From Rhytidiadelphus loreus (Eukaryota > Streptophyta > Bryopsida > Hypnales > Hylocomiaceae), in assembly GCA_947034895.1 (NCBI GenBank), contig OX344761.1, forward strand, positions 88,797,447 to 88,861,446: a stretch of DNA of 64,000 bases, read 5' to 3'. Made by a program: the position numbers and the translations under genes. The notes under the pieces were generated by a model. That model saw only the letters and a program-made list of their open reading frames with translations. It made no database searches and was not told where the DNA came from. Positions within the stretch are counted from its first letter, which is position 1. Every line of letters begins with the position of its first letter. Shown here piece after piece: positions 11,690 through 22,660 of this stretch.

Positions 11690-12030
11690 GTGTTTGATGA
11701 ATGACTTTCAAGGTTTAGAATATATGGCAATGCATCCACTAATTGGATCAATTTTTAGTTGCCTACCTTGGTGATAGGTCTCACTCTTTTATAGCTAACC
11801 CTTAAATGTCAAGGAGGACGCATGGCATCTGCTAGAAGGCATAGAATCCTTCTAGTAGGACAAAAGTACAACTATTCATCCTCAAAATTTTGTTGTGAAA
11901 AGGGAAGTCTTCTATGGTAGTTTGACTTCTAATGAGTGCTTTTGCAATTTTTTAAGCAAATGATTCAAACCAAAGTGATGATTTCCATGGTCACCCGTCC
12001 ATCCTTTTAAGGGTTAATTTCTTGTCTCTC
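11690..12030. repeat. Dispersed copy of the foldback-loop repeat, 3' of the rhodanese gene
   Basis: GAATCCTTCTAGTAGGACAAAAGTACAACTATTCATCCT, then AAGTCTTCTATGGTAGTTTGACTTCTAATGAGTG and TGATGATTTCCATGGTCACC follow the order of the 7573-8030 units. No arms flank it, so this is a solo loop fragment inserted between the convergent rhodanese and MutS2 genes. Confidence 0.55.
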
Positions 12031-12435
12031 AACGGAAGAGCAACAAGCTGCACATGATGGTTCAAAATCTTAATGTGCGATGAGCTTTCATAATACTTTG
12101 TAATTGTACATTCTTTGTATATCCTCAGAATATCTTCCTGCAGGCTATGGGAACACAAGGAATAATTAAGAAGAAAATACAGTTACTTATTTGATGCTAC
12201 ACTATTGATGATTTTATTTTGATCATAATTTACCCTTCCCTCAAGAAGATTCCCACTCCGTGACCCTGGAACAGGCAAATGAAACATGAATGGCAAGCAC
12301 TAAGTTCAGGCGATACCAAATTCACCACGTATACCGGACACAAATTTGTAAGTAGCTGACCACAAACCAAGATAGGATTTTCCCCGCTTACCTATTCCAC
12401 AATACTAGCACATTGCCCAAAGACTTGCACTACCT

Positions 12436-15400
12436 TTACTTAATATAAACTAGAGTACATCCTGGATTCATAACATTCTCTTGCTCAAATTTGGCGACAT
12501 AAGGATGCTTCTTCAGGACTAGCCAAACCGCCTCCTTCACAGCCCCAGTGCCCATGCCATGCACAATAAACAATACCGACTGTGGTGCACGGCTTGCAAG
12601 TGCCAAATCCAACTCCTGTAAGGCCTCCTCTACTCGCTTTCCTCGCAGATCAAGCGTGTTCTTCGAGGTTTGCACAGCAACGTCGTATTTCACCTCTTCC
12701 TCCATCTGAGGATCAGCCCGCTTCAACTTACCTGATCTAACTGGTTGCTGCATGAGAAAACACATAACATTCTTTAGTCATCGAAGCACTGTACCCGTTC
12801 TATTTATAGATACTGAGATATTACACTCACCAAGTGCTATTCCTGCTTGGTTCGAAAGCCACTCAACCCATACGCAACGGCCAGGGTGAACTGACCCCCT
12901 CGCTCGGCCCTGCGGGCAAACCCTGGAATTATTTATTTTTCGCACATGAATTTTTTTGCAAAATTTTAATTCATTTTTGCGATCAGAGACCCCAAATTAG
13001 TCATGGAAGGTCGAGAGTATACCCTAGAACGGCCCAAAATAGGGGGCTTCTTTTTTACATGCACCCCTGGTAAAGACGAGCGAGGGGGTCAATCCACCCT
13101 GATCATACGCAACCATGTGACGTCATATTCTAATTTCACATACCTCAACCTTCCTGTGACCATAGCGATACCTCCCCATGAATCATGGAGAGGATTCTTT
13201 TTATCAAATTGTCCAAAAGTAGTTGAGACAGTCTAAATTTAATGGAAAACCCTGTTTTGTATCCTTGTGAAAAGAATAGGTGAATGGGCATCATTGATAC
13301 CCAAGATTCAGGGCATCATGACTGACTCAAAGGTTTCATAGGGCCTCCCTACATATTATTACGCATGAGAAGACGTCACAATGCCAAAATACATGAACAG
13401 GCAGCAAACGACCCAAAAGAAAGCATCGTCTTTCGTAAAAAAGATGTTTAAGAACACGTATCACCTTCGATTTCTTCCCTAAAGAATTTCTTGCACCTTC
13501 CTTCTCGGCGCTAGACACCCGGGATACGATTTCATTCAATTTCACTCGCATCTTCATGGTGCCCGCTTGCACAGTCAAGTAATCATTTTCCGCCTGTGGA
13601 ATTTCAATGACAGTTGCTGCCCTCTTCCCAAGCCTTTTGACCATCACTTGCTCCCCAACTCTCAGTGGTTCGGCATCTCCTGCCTCGCCTTCCAGTTCAA
13701 CAACAGTTGCAGCACCTGACGTGATTGATGCCACAGGTTTAGTGGCATATTCTTCTACAACTGCGGCTATTGCAGCTTGTCCATCACGCATAGAAAAGAC
13801 TTCCTCGTCTTTGCCCTTCTGCAGTGTTGATTCTTGAAACCTCAACATAATCTGCTCCAATTTTGCATTAGCCTCTACGACATCCGCATTTGCAGCGTCG
13901 TCTTGGGATAACCGAAGCTTTGTCTCCTTCTGTGCCAGATTTTGCGCCTCTGAATGTAACTGGAAGTGGCAAGTAGATGCACTTGCCACACTCAGAACGT
14001 GACATATCGGAAGAAACACGATAGAATGACACAGACGACCACAGGACAATCCCAGCTGGGCGACAATCACGGTTCACCTGGGATTTAATAATCGTTTTCA
14101 TCCTAAACTACTGGTTGATATCCGCTCAGAACTGTCAACAAAGTAGCAGAAATTCAATGACTAATCTCCTAGGAATGAAAAAATACAAACAAATTAGTTA
14201 TGTCCAGAAGATGTAGTATTCGGAAAATGCTTCACCTTATCATAAACTTTTGAGACAACCGCAACGGCGGCAGCGGCAGCATCAGCCCGCTCTCGCTGCT
14301 CATCTCGCTGCTTCACAAGTGGTACCATCAGTTCAGTGCTCCTAGCACCCAGGCTTGCAGGAACAAGCTTCGTGACCAACTCCCTGGCTCGGGTAAGAAC
14401 TCCTGAGTCAAACCCGAGAGACTCTGCTATATTAAGAGCATTGGATTGACCAGCTATGCCCCATAGTACCCGGTAGGTAGGTCGAAGTGTCTTGATGTCA
14501 AACTCAACTGAAGCATTCTCAAACTCTGAGTCTTGATCCTTCAAGGTGCGCAACTCAGCACAATGAGTGGTTGCAAGTGTTAACCGCACAGAAGCACCCA
14601 GGCTCCGAAGAATTGCTGTCGCTAAGGCAGCTCCTTCAGAAGGATCCGTCCCGCCTCCAATTTCGTCAAGGAGTACCAAAGATTGCGCTGTGCCAGCTTC
14701 TAGAATCTGACAGACTCTTCGAATATGACCACTGAAGGTTGACAGGCTGCGCTCTAAAGACTGCAATCACGCATTTGAACAAATTTCAGTTAGAGGACAA
14801 ACAATTTGAGGCAGACGCTCTCCTTCTGATGAACATCAGTGTGCAAGGTGAACATCTGCGTTCGCTTTTATCATAACTGGATTTGATAATCTGCACGAGA
14901 AATGAGGTTGAACAGGTGATCGACTTTCACTATCCTGTGTAAGCACAAGAAATAATATTCGCTCAGCTTCTGAAAACAAAAACTGCCCCTGAAGAAGCAA
15001 TGAGCTACGACCCTCACAAGAACAAGTTGGTTCGGGGAGACCAATTGCATGAATACCAGGATTACCGATAACCACAGAATGCTGCCATACCTGGTCATCC
15101 CCGATGTCTGCAAGAATGGAGTCAAACCATGGTAAAAGTGGAGTGCCAGTGGCAGGCAAACACAAACCAGCCTTCGCCATCAGGGTAATGACTCCCAAAG
15201 TCTTCAATGCAGCAGTTTTTCCACCAGTATTGGGACCTGTTATCGTGACAACTTTGATTCCTCGTCTGATAGCAATATCGATTGGCACAGGCAACATCCT
15301 CTCCGATGTTCCAACAGCATCCTTGACACTAGGTGAAGAGTTTCTTGAACTTGCCTTCTGCCGAATAATGCCATATCTAAGCGCAACCACGGGAGACGCA

Positions 15401-17569
15401 AGCGCAGAACCCAGTAAAAGAGGATGGCGTACACCCTTGATGTCCACCAACAACGGATCCTCCTGATTTGACGTTGCCTCAAGAGCATGACTCGAAGGCT
15501 TAGAAGCCGTCATACTGTTCAAAAAGGTAGGACGCGCTGCAGTGAGCCACGCTGAGTGACCTGCTCGTGCACAAGCTAGGTCAAGAGCTACGACCCTCTC
15601 TAAAAGGTCAACAATTTCTCTATGCGCACCAAGGAGTATGAAGGTAAGCCGCCGCAAAACAGCAATTTCTTCCAACTTTTCCTCTTCCGCGAGTTGAATC
15701 TCCTCATTGTTAAAATATATTGCAGGCTCAGGCTCCATGAAGTATGTAGCCCCTGAATTGCTGACATCTAATGTAACGCCACCTTTGAGTAGCCCCTTCT
15801 GAGAAGCTCTAACTGCAACACACATGCGTCCCCTGCGTTTGGTCACGAGTTGGGCATCCATACCCCCTGCACTGAAAACCATCGCAGCCTTTTCTTTTAT
15901 AAGAGCTTCAAGGGCCTTGGAGTTCTCTGACCTCTTCAACCGAATCGATGCCAACTTTGGACTGGCTCTGTCCAGAACAGTTGAGCGCGAACAATCCAAG
16001 CAGTGCTCGATTGCTGCCTCGAGATTCGAGCACAAATTGCAGTCAAACAATATACTTTGCAATGAGTTCATCGACTGAGAGCCTGAAAAATCCTGCGACA
16101 AACCACAAGTCAGCCTTATAAGTCTACCAGAGTTCATTCATAATATAGCCAAAGAGAGCAGCATTCTAAACCATAGGTGATTGAAAGTCAATGATTGTAC
16201 TTCCAATACGATCGAGGATACTAAAGCCGTTAGGGACCTGATCATATTTCCTACACTGACCACTGATACCCATATGCGTAGTTGACCTTATTAGTAAGTG
16301 GTGTAAGCATGGCTTCGCTAAATGTCTGTGGTCTGATTTCGGATGGAAATGAGATTGTCTATGATCACTAATTTTGAACCAGAACCGCCCACTTTGAAAC
16401 AACGTCAGAAATCTTTGCATGGTGATAAAAATTTGGACTCAAAAGATTTGGCTCTTCTATCCATAGATCTCTCTACAGCCCATATGTTAAAACACAAAAA
16501 ACAAACCATATAGTATACAGTACCTTACCTTAGCATGTCTGAAGACGAGTCAGCAGAAATAAGCACTAGAGTCACCATGAACATAAACAGCAATCCCTTA
16601 CAAAGACGAGTCAAGTTATCCAAGACGAGATGTTACACACCTTGATTACCTTCCTGATTACTCATGAGATCTCCATTTCTGAATTGCCCAATAACCTGGT
16701 GGTGTAAACGTCTCACTGCCGCTAAAGTTTTCCTCACTTGACACAACTCCTCGAGCTGACAGACATTCCCAGATTGAGCACCCTCGATAAAACCACGCAG
16801 ATCTGCAATATCAGAGAAGTCGAGTGGACTGCAGAGTAATTGCGCAGCGGCCGTCTGTGCTTGAAGCTCCTCACTTTCAGCTACAGTTCTGCCAATAGGA
16901 AGGGAGCCTGCGCGAGCAAGGGCTACTGCCATTGGAGTGCTCGCAAACTCGGACACTTGGATACATACTTTGGGCCACTCCAAAAGATTAAGTGTTTCTA
17001 TTCCAACGTTAATGCCATCATCGACTTCTTCCTTCGCTCCAGAGCTAAGAAATGCTTCTGTCTCCTCCTCCACCACAGATGTATTGCCAATGCGGTTGGA
17101 GTATTCTGCGCGCTCCTGCAGATCTCTCTTCTTCTGAAGACGAGCGATGTCTTCTTCCATTGATGCGTTTTGGAGGAAGTTTTCGCCCACTGGTTCTTCC
17201 AGTAATGTGAGGTCTTTCCTCCAGAGGGGGACATTCTTCTCGTTAGACGCCGAAGCAATGAACTGAAACAGAATTCAAACACCAGAAGCACGTTAGGGTT
17301 TGCACAATGTCAGCTCATCAATACTGGGAATCTCCTCCAAAATTCGGCAAGGGGGAAAGCTAGAAGACCCACAGTTGATGCAATGTGGGGGAAGGGAAGA
17401 TGAAAGCAGTGTCGACACGCACATTGCCTCTGCGCTTCAAGAGTCCGTTACAAGCTGAATGCAGCCTTGGACTGAAGCTTTGCACTGCAGCCCCCCCGGA
17501 AAAGCTTGAATCCGCTGTCAAAACGGCCAATTTTGATAAAGTAGCGACGCTTGCGTAATGCGAATACAT
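12436..17569 (-). CDS. MUTS2: MutS2-type DNA-binding ATPase with C-terminal Smr domain, organelle-targeted type
   Basis: Six exons read from high to low coordinates: 17569-~17369, 17262-~16641 (or 16650), 16082-15091, 14760-14236, 13959-13465 and 12747-12436. They give about 1030-1050 residues. The N-terminus (MYSHYASVATLSKL..., rich in Ser, Ala and Arg) looks like a transit peptide. There is no mismatch-recognition domain, as usual for MutS2. The lever and core region ends in Walker A TGPNTGGKT, followed by ADIGDDQ and, after an intron, SLERSLSTFSGHI. Next come Walker B and signature LVLLDEIGGGTDPSEG and the H-loop TTHCAEL. A coiled region and a KOW-like segment follow. The Smr domain has TLDLRG and HGMGTGAV. 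Plant and bacterial relatives act on branched DNA or collided ribosomes; organelle location is inferred. The exon 1 donor is uncertain, and all motifs are intact. Confidence 0.88.
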
Positions 17570-18080
17570 GATAGCTATAGTCGTGAATCGATAAACTGGA
17601 TATCGATGAGAAGCTCTTGGGGGAAGGAGCAGCGAAGGAAACCCTAAATTCTAGACCCTGCTGTTGTTCTCATGGACTTGAATGCCGAGCATGGTGTTGA
17701 ATTGCTTCGGTCGCTGCAACCCATCACTGAGAAGGAATTCGGATTGTCTGCGGGTTTCCATCGAAACCGTGCGACTCAAATTCCTCGCGAATGATTCGTT
17801 CTGAATCCTCTGTTGTCCCACACAACCATCAGTCCATAAACTTTCTGAAAGTCATTTAGCGCATATATATTCTGTTACGGCAACGTTCCCTATATCAAAT
17901 CGGAACACTTGACCCTCATTCATACATTGTAAATACAATCCTTGAAACGAACACTATGGTGAAGAATTGATTACATCGTCGAAGCAAATTCATTCAAGCT
18001 CGGACTTCTGACTACGGGATGCACTTAATTAAAATCTCCTCTCGTTCACCAACCAAGTCACTCACTCACTCACCTCGGGA
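17570..18080. other. Upstream region of MutS2 (minus), no gene seen
   Basis: This mixed-composition stretch must hold the MutS2 promoter. It contains several short CT-rich runs (CACTCACTCACTCACC) but no clear core element or conserved ORF. Confidence 0.3.
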
Positions 18081-18084
18081 AAAA

Positions 18085-18325
18085 GCAGACCGCAAGACCG
18101 CAAGCAGCTCGGTGCAAGGGGAGTGACAACGTGATGATCCAAAGAAGCTCCTCTCACATCCATCGCATCACCATTGTTGCAACGACGAGAAGCTCTCAAC
18201 GACCAACTCCGAGGTCACAATTTTCATGACGGAGAGGGGAATTCTCGTAGAGGATTCCCCTTCATGTGCAGATGAGCCAAACGAAGGCCAGCTCTGCGAG
18301 CTGCCATGGCCACAAACGAGATTGA
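18085..18325 (-). repeat. Inverted, diverged copy of the GRAS-gene leader segment (23715-23970)
   Basis: On the minus strand this reads ATTCTCGTCGTCAATCTCGTTTGTGGCCATGGCAGCT, then AATCCTCTACGAGAATT, GAGAGGAGCTTCTTTGGA and CCCGAGGTGAGT. The plus strand at 23717-23965 has the same landmarks in the same order: ATTCTCATCGTCTCTCTCGTTTGTGGCCATTGCAGCT, AATCCTCTAGAAGGATT, GAAAGGAGCTTCTTTGAA and CTCGAGGTGATT. It is therefore a duplicated fragment, about 5.5 kb away and inverted. Short ORFs across it (18168-18443 minus, 18226-18465 plus) show no domain. Confidence 0.6.
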
Positions 18326-18499
18326 CGACGAGAATAGACCTCCGTCGACGAATATTTACACGACGGACGGACGTACGCTCCATGGTCGGTGGACGAAGAG
18401 AGAGACGGAAGTTCAAAATACTTGGTAGTAATGCAAGCCCCAAGGATTTGGCAACAATTTTTTAATGCATGTGCAATGTATCCACTCAAGTGCAAAACA

Positions 18500-21470
18500 A
18501 GTGAATGCGGCTATTAATTGCAATCAAGGAAAGATTAAAAAGAAAAGTAGGACATTGCAATAGATATGAAGTGATATTGACATAGGCTCTATAGAGAAGG
18601 AAGACTTCCTATGTATCATAGTTACTTTACTTTTGCTATACATTTAAATTTATTCAAGAACGGCTTAGAATTCAATAGATTAAATGAAAAGTTCAATCAT
18701 GTATTTTGGTTTTTGACCAAGTCAACTAAAAATTGCTATCAAAATTTCAAATTTCAAATTTTTTTATTTGTAAAGTAGATAATAAACTAGACTTATTGTG
18801 CTTCATTTCATTAATTAATATTAAAAAGAAAAAAAATCATCTTCAACCCTAAAATCAAGTGAAAAGGACATTTCTAAAGGGGACACAAATTTGGGACCAA
18901 TGAAAAAAATAAAGGGACTAATATTATCGGATAGATGGAGTAACTCATATTGGGTACATCTTCACCACGAATAATATTATGATCTTAAGAGGGATAAAAT
19001 AACTTTGTTATACTTCCCGTGGTGGGGAGTGTTTTAAATTTTATGTATCCTTTCAAGTTGACAAAGTAATAATGATAAAGTTGGAGGCATTCACTTACAT
19101 TTGTGACTTCTTAATCTTAAAATGTTAGAGCTTTCATCATGGTCATTAATTATGCAATTATCCATAAAGATATGAATTTCTTAATTTCTACATAAAACAT
19201 TGAAAGCCATTTACAAAACATTTTTTGTATTATGTGTCTTTAGAAGATTAATACACAATTGACAACAATTTGGAGCAGGTCTACAAAATAATTATAATTC
19301 TTCAAAGTATTTCAACTTTGAAAATTCACAAACAATTTGAATATGATCATAAATTTAAAACAAATATCAACAATCCTCAACAACATGTATGTGTAGTATT
19401 TAAGAAGTCAATAAACCTTGTTTATTTATGAAATTGCATCCATGCTCAAGAACTTAACCCCTAAAGGACTAAAGAACCAACTTCGGATTTCTTTTTAGAA
19501 CTTGACTATAGGCTCTATTGACTTCATAATTTGGAATTTTTACATGGATTATTTAAGATGGCTGCAAATCGTCCTAACCTACATGTACATTAGAAGAGTT
19601 TTCAGGCCATTGGGAGACCTTGAGTTCTCCAACGTTTCCGGACTGTGGGAACGTTGTAGAACCAGCAGTTCGATATGGCATAGAGACTACTAGGTCGGAT
19701 TGTGGGAACGTTGTAGAACCAGTAGTTCGACATGGCATAGAGACTACTAGGTCGGATTGCATTAATGAATTAATTTTAAAATATTCTTATAAAAAATAAA
19801 AATAAAAAAATAAAAAAATATTTTTATTTTTTTTAATAATTAATTAATCAGACTATCTAGACATGGTTCGCAGCATGGGGAACCATGGCCAGAAGGTCTC
19901 TCACAGGCCTCATTTCTCCCCTAATGAAACTTTGTTTCTTGCCACTCCATTGAATATTGCAAAAGTTAGATGTTTTATTTATTTATTTCAATGTCAAATT
20001 AGGTAGCTAAAAATACATTCTAAAAAAACGTTAATTAAATTCATTGGATTGTATAGATTGATACCTCTTCAAAAACATTTGAACCATTCAATTTGAAATA
20101 AGGAGGTGAAAGTTATAAAGAGTTTCATGTTTTAAGGCAATATATAAAGGTAGACAACAACCCATATAAAGTTGTTTTTTCAATTCAATTTTCAAATTTT
20201 CAAATAAAACAAAATGAAGGATACCTATATTTTACTAAAACATTCTCACTATTGAGATTAATGATTCTCAATTTCTTGTAGAAATTATTAATATTTTATT
20301 TTTTTCTTTCAAGCCCAAGTACTACCTTTTTACTATATAATTTTTTCAAAAGATAAATACAAAAAAGAAACATTAAATTTTTCCTATATATTGTATCCTC
20401 AATCCATTTTCCAATACTATTGGCTAATTTACACAATTTTTGGAAATGCTTGTTATTTCCTAAAATTGTTGAAAGACAAAACTTCACCTTTGGGAAGAAC
20501 TAAACAAAACTACTTTTGAAGTTTAGGCATGAGGGTTGCTATTAAGTGAGACTAGGAGTATCCTAGAAGACTATACATCTATGTCATGGGTGTCTATATT
20601 GTAGAAACTTTCATGATTATAGTGCAACTATGATATAGATACCTATATTATAGGTGTTTACATTATAAGCACCTTCAATGGTTGTTGTATATCTACTTAT
20701 ATATATGCTCAAAGCTCATAAACTCACATACTAGCACCATTGGCTTAGGCTCATTGACCTTGTAATTGGTGGGGATTTTTATTTACAGATTTTGGTAGGA
20801 TGTACTTGAACAAGTTAACTAAAATATCCTATGGTTGAAATTGTTAGTGAATAATTAAAGATGAAAAATTTAGCCTTGCTTTAGATATGAGTACACACTT
20901 TGAAGCAGTTTTGGACCTCAAAACACTACATTATTTTTGTGATAGAAATGGGTGGCCCCACCTTTGAAGAATGTTGTTTACAACAATATTTGACTTTATA
21001 TTACTTACTAGAAAACCTACAATATAAAAGTCTAAGGGACATGTGATATTGTCTTCCAAAAGTACGAAAAATTAGTACATTATATTTCTCTTCAAACTTT
21101 TAGATAAACTTATTCAATGATACATTTTAAAAGTCAACAACATAACAACGCCTTCTTTCAATTGAATTGCTAATTTTTTCTTAAAATTATTCATTTGTCA
21201 ACCAATATTTGTAGATGTAATATGGAGGTCTAGAGCTTCATTACACCTATCATTGTTCATTTAGATCATTGTCATTGTAAAGTAGTTTGATGAATTCAAA
21301 TTAAAAACCTTATAATCTAAATGTAGATTGTAGAATGAATGAGGTTGTCCTACATTTTTACTTGATGGACTTGTGTAAGTGTAATGAACTCTTGGCTTAT
21401 AACTTATATGGTGAAAAAAGAATGTGGAAAATTAGATTTCTCTCATGAAGAGAGTTAAAAAATTAGCAAT
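18500..21470. other. AT-rich intergenic DNA without a supportable gene
   Basis: The stretch is AT-rich with frequent stops in all frames. Apart from the tandem pair at 19636-19755 and an A/T homopolymer-rich run at about 19787-19850, I see no structure or coding signal. Confidence 0.6.
19636..19755. repeat. Tandem duplication of a ~57-bp GC-richer unit
   Basis: CTGTGGGAACGTTGTAGAACCAG(C/T)AGTTCGA(T/C)ATGGCATAGAGACTACTAGGTCGGA occurs twice back to back with only a few differences. It is embedded in AT-rich DNA and is followed by an A/T-only tract. Confidence 0.85.
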
Positions 21471-21477
21471 TTTGAAG

Positions 21478-21575
21478 AAACAAAACCAATAGATATTCTA
21501 ATTGAAAATCAACAGATATTCTAATTGAAAAACAACAAATATTCTAATTGAAAACCAACAAATCCTCTAATTTGA
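21478..21575. repeat. Short tandem array, unit ~23 bp (ATATTCTAATTGAAAA-CAACA)
   Basis: Four or five imperfect units of AACAACAAATATTCTAATTGAAA follow one another. The array immediately precedes a short hairpin element. Confidence 0.75.
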
Positions 21576-21592
21576 AAACTAATTGATTTAAA

Positions 21593-21691
21593 AAGTGAAC
21601 TCTAATTTTTTTGGCAAAGTAAAATATTATAATAATTGCCAAGTACAACTTTTTATTAAATTTTTCACATAAAAAAGATTAGAGTTCACTT
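21593..21691. mobile_element. Small hairpin (MITE-like), ~99 bp
   Basis: AAGTGAACTCTAATTTTTTT at 21593-21612 is the inverse of AAAAAAGATTAGAGTTCACTT at 21671-21691. The AT-rich interior has no ORF. A target-site duplication is not clear, so a MITE is the likely but unproven reading. Confidence 0.5.
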
Positions 21692-21705
21692 CCAAATCAA
21701 CATAA

Positions 21706-22312
21706 TGTGGGCACCCCCAAAATTGCACCCTAACTAAAACCACCATCAGTCACCTTGTGTACATCTCCAAAATCAATATGTACCCATGTGGAAGAAAGGA
21801 ATTTAAGGTAGGAGGTTCATAAATGGACCATCTAAGGACTTGAAACTGAATTTTGGGGAGGTGAAACATCTTGAAATATTTTTCAGTAAATTTTCCTTGA
21901 AAGATAAGTGAAATTGACATCTAACCTCAATTGTTTCATATTTTTTTGGAGCTATTTGGAATTAGTTATAAAATTTTGAAGTTGAAATGGCACAGGGCTC
22001 TTAAATGGCTCACCTCTTAAAATGTACACTACTACCTTTACATCGCTAAAGGCGATGAAAAAGCAACATGTACAAATAGTCAAAATTTAAGGAGGTGGGC
22101 CCTTTTAGAGTCCGAGTGCTTTTAGAACCTCCTACCTTTGAAAGAAAACTTTGATTCTTCATAACTTTTGCATACCGTATCCGAATGTTGCAGTTTTTAG
22201 TGTGTTGAAACCTCCTTCTACTTGTCAACAAGAATATATGAAAATTTGACTAGTTTAATAATAGAAACTATGCACAGTACCAAAAAGTGGCGTTTTGGGG
22301 GGTACCCACCTT
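21706..22312. mobile_element. ~600-bp element with GTGGGCACCCCCAAAA-type terminal inverted repeats
   Basis: The left end GTGGGCACCCCCAAAATTGCACC is mirrored at the right end, whose complement reads GTGGGTACCCCCCAAAACGCCAC. The interior includes the dispersed repeat shared with 10795-10960 and, near the right side, CTTTTAGAACCTCCTACC. No ORF is present. A target-site duplication was not found. Its size and interior resemble the element at 52071-52663. Confidence 0.5.
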
Positions 22313-22660
22313 ATACAATTGAAGCACAACCCAGAGATCCGAAAATGTAGGTCACCAAGCCTCGCCAAAATCCCTGCTGGAGATCACTGCTCAAATTTGA
22401 TTTGCACAACTCAAGCTAAAATAAAACACACGTTGACTTCAGTAATTGGAGTGGAAGCTTCTTATACGACTGCTCAATAAATAAAAAATAAATAAAACTC
22501 TAAAATTGTTACTTGAAAACTCAAAAACTTCCAAAGGAAAAAAACAAAAGGAGACTCCAAAGTCAGCTAGATGAGGGAAAATCTACAATAGTCGGTACAT
22601 ATTCGGCCATTGAGTACAGGAAAATGAACCAAAAATGTAGATTTTAGCTTGGAAGTCTAA
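22313..22660. other. Spacer before the GRAS leader, nothing recognised
   Basis: The stretch is AT-rich with A-runs. A 61-codon frame at 22295-22480 overlaps the terminal repeat of the adjacent element and shows no domain. Confidence 0.4.

Noticed and set aside
15104..15466. 120-codon plus-strand frame opposite MutS2
   Set aside because: It is the antisense of the conserved Walker A region of MutS2, which is the real coding strand.
19787..19850. A/T-only tract that could suggest a retroelement poly(A) tail
   Set aside because: There is no reverse transcriptase remnant upstream and no target duplication around it; it is simple-sequence DNA.
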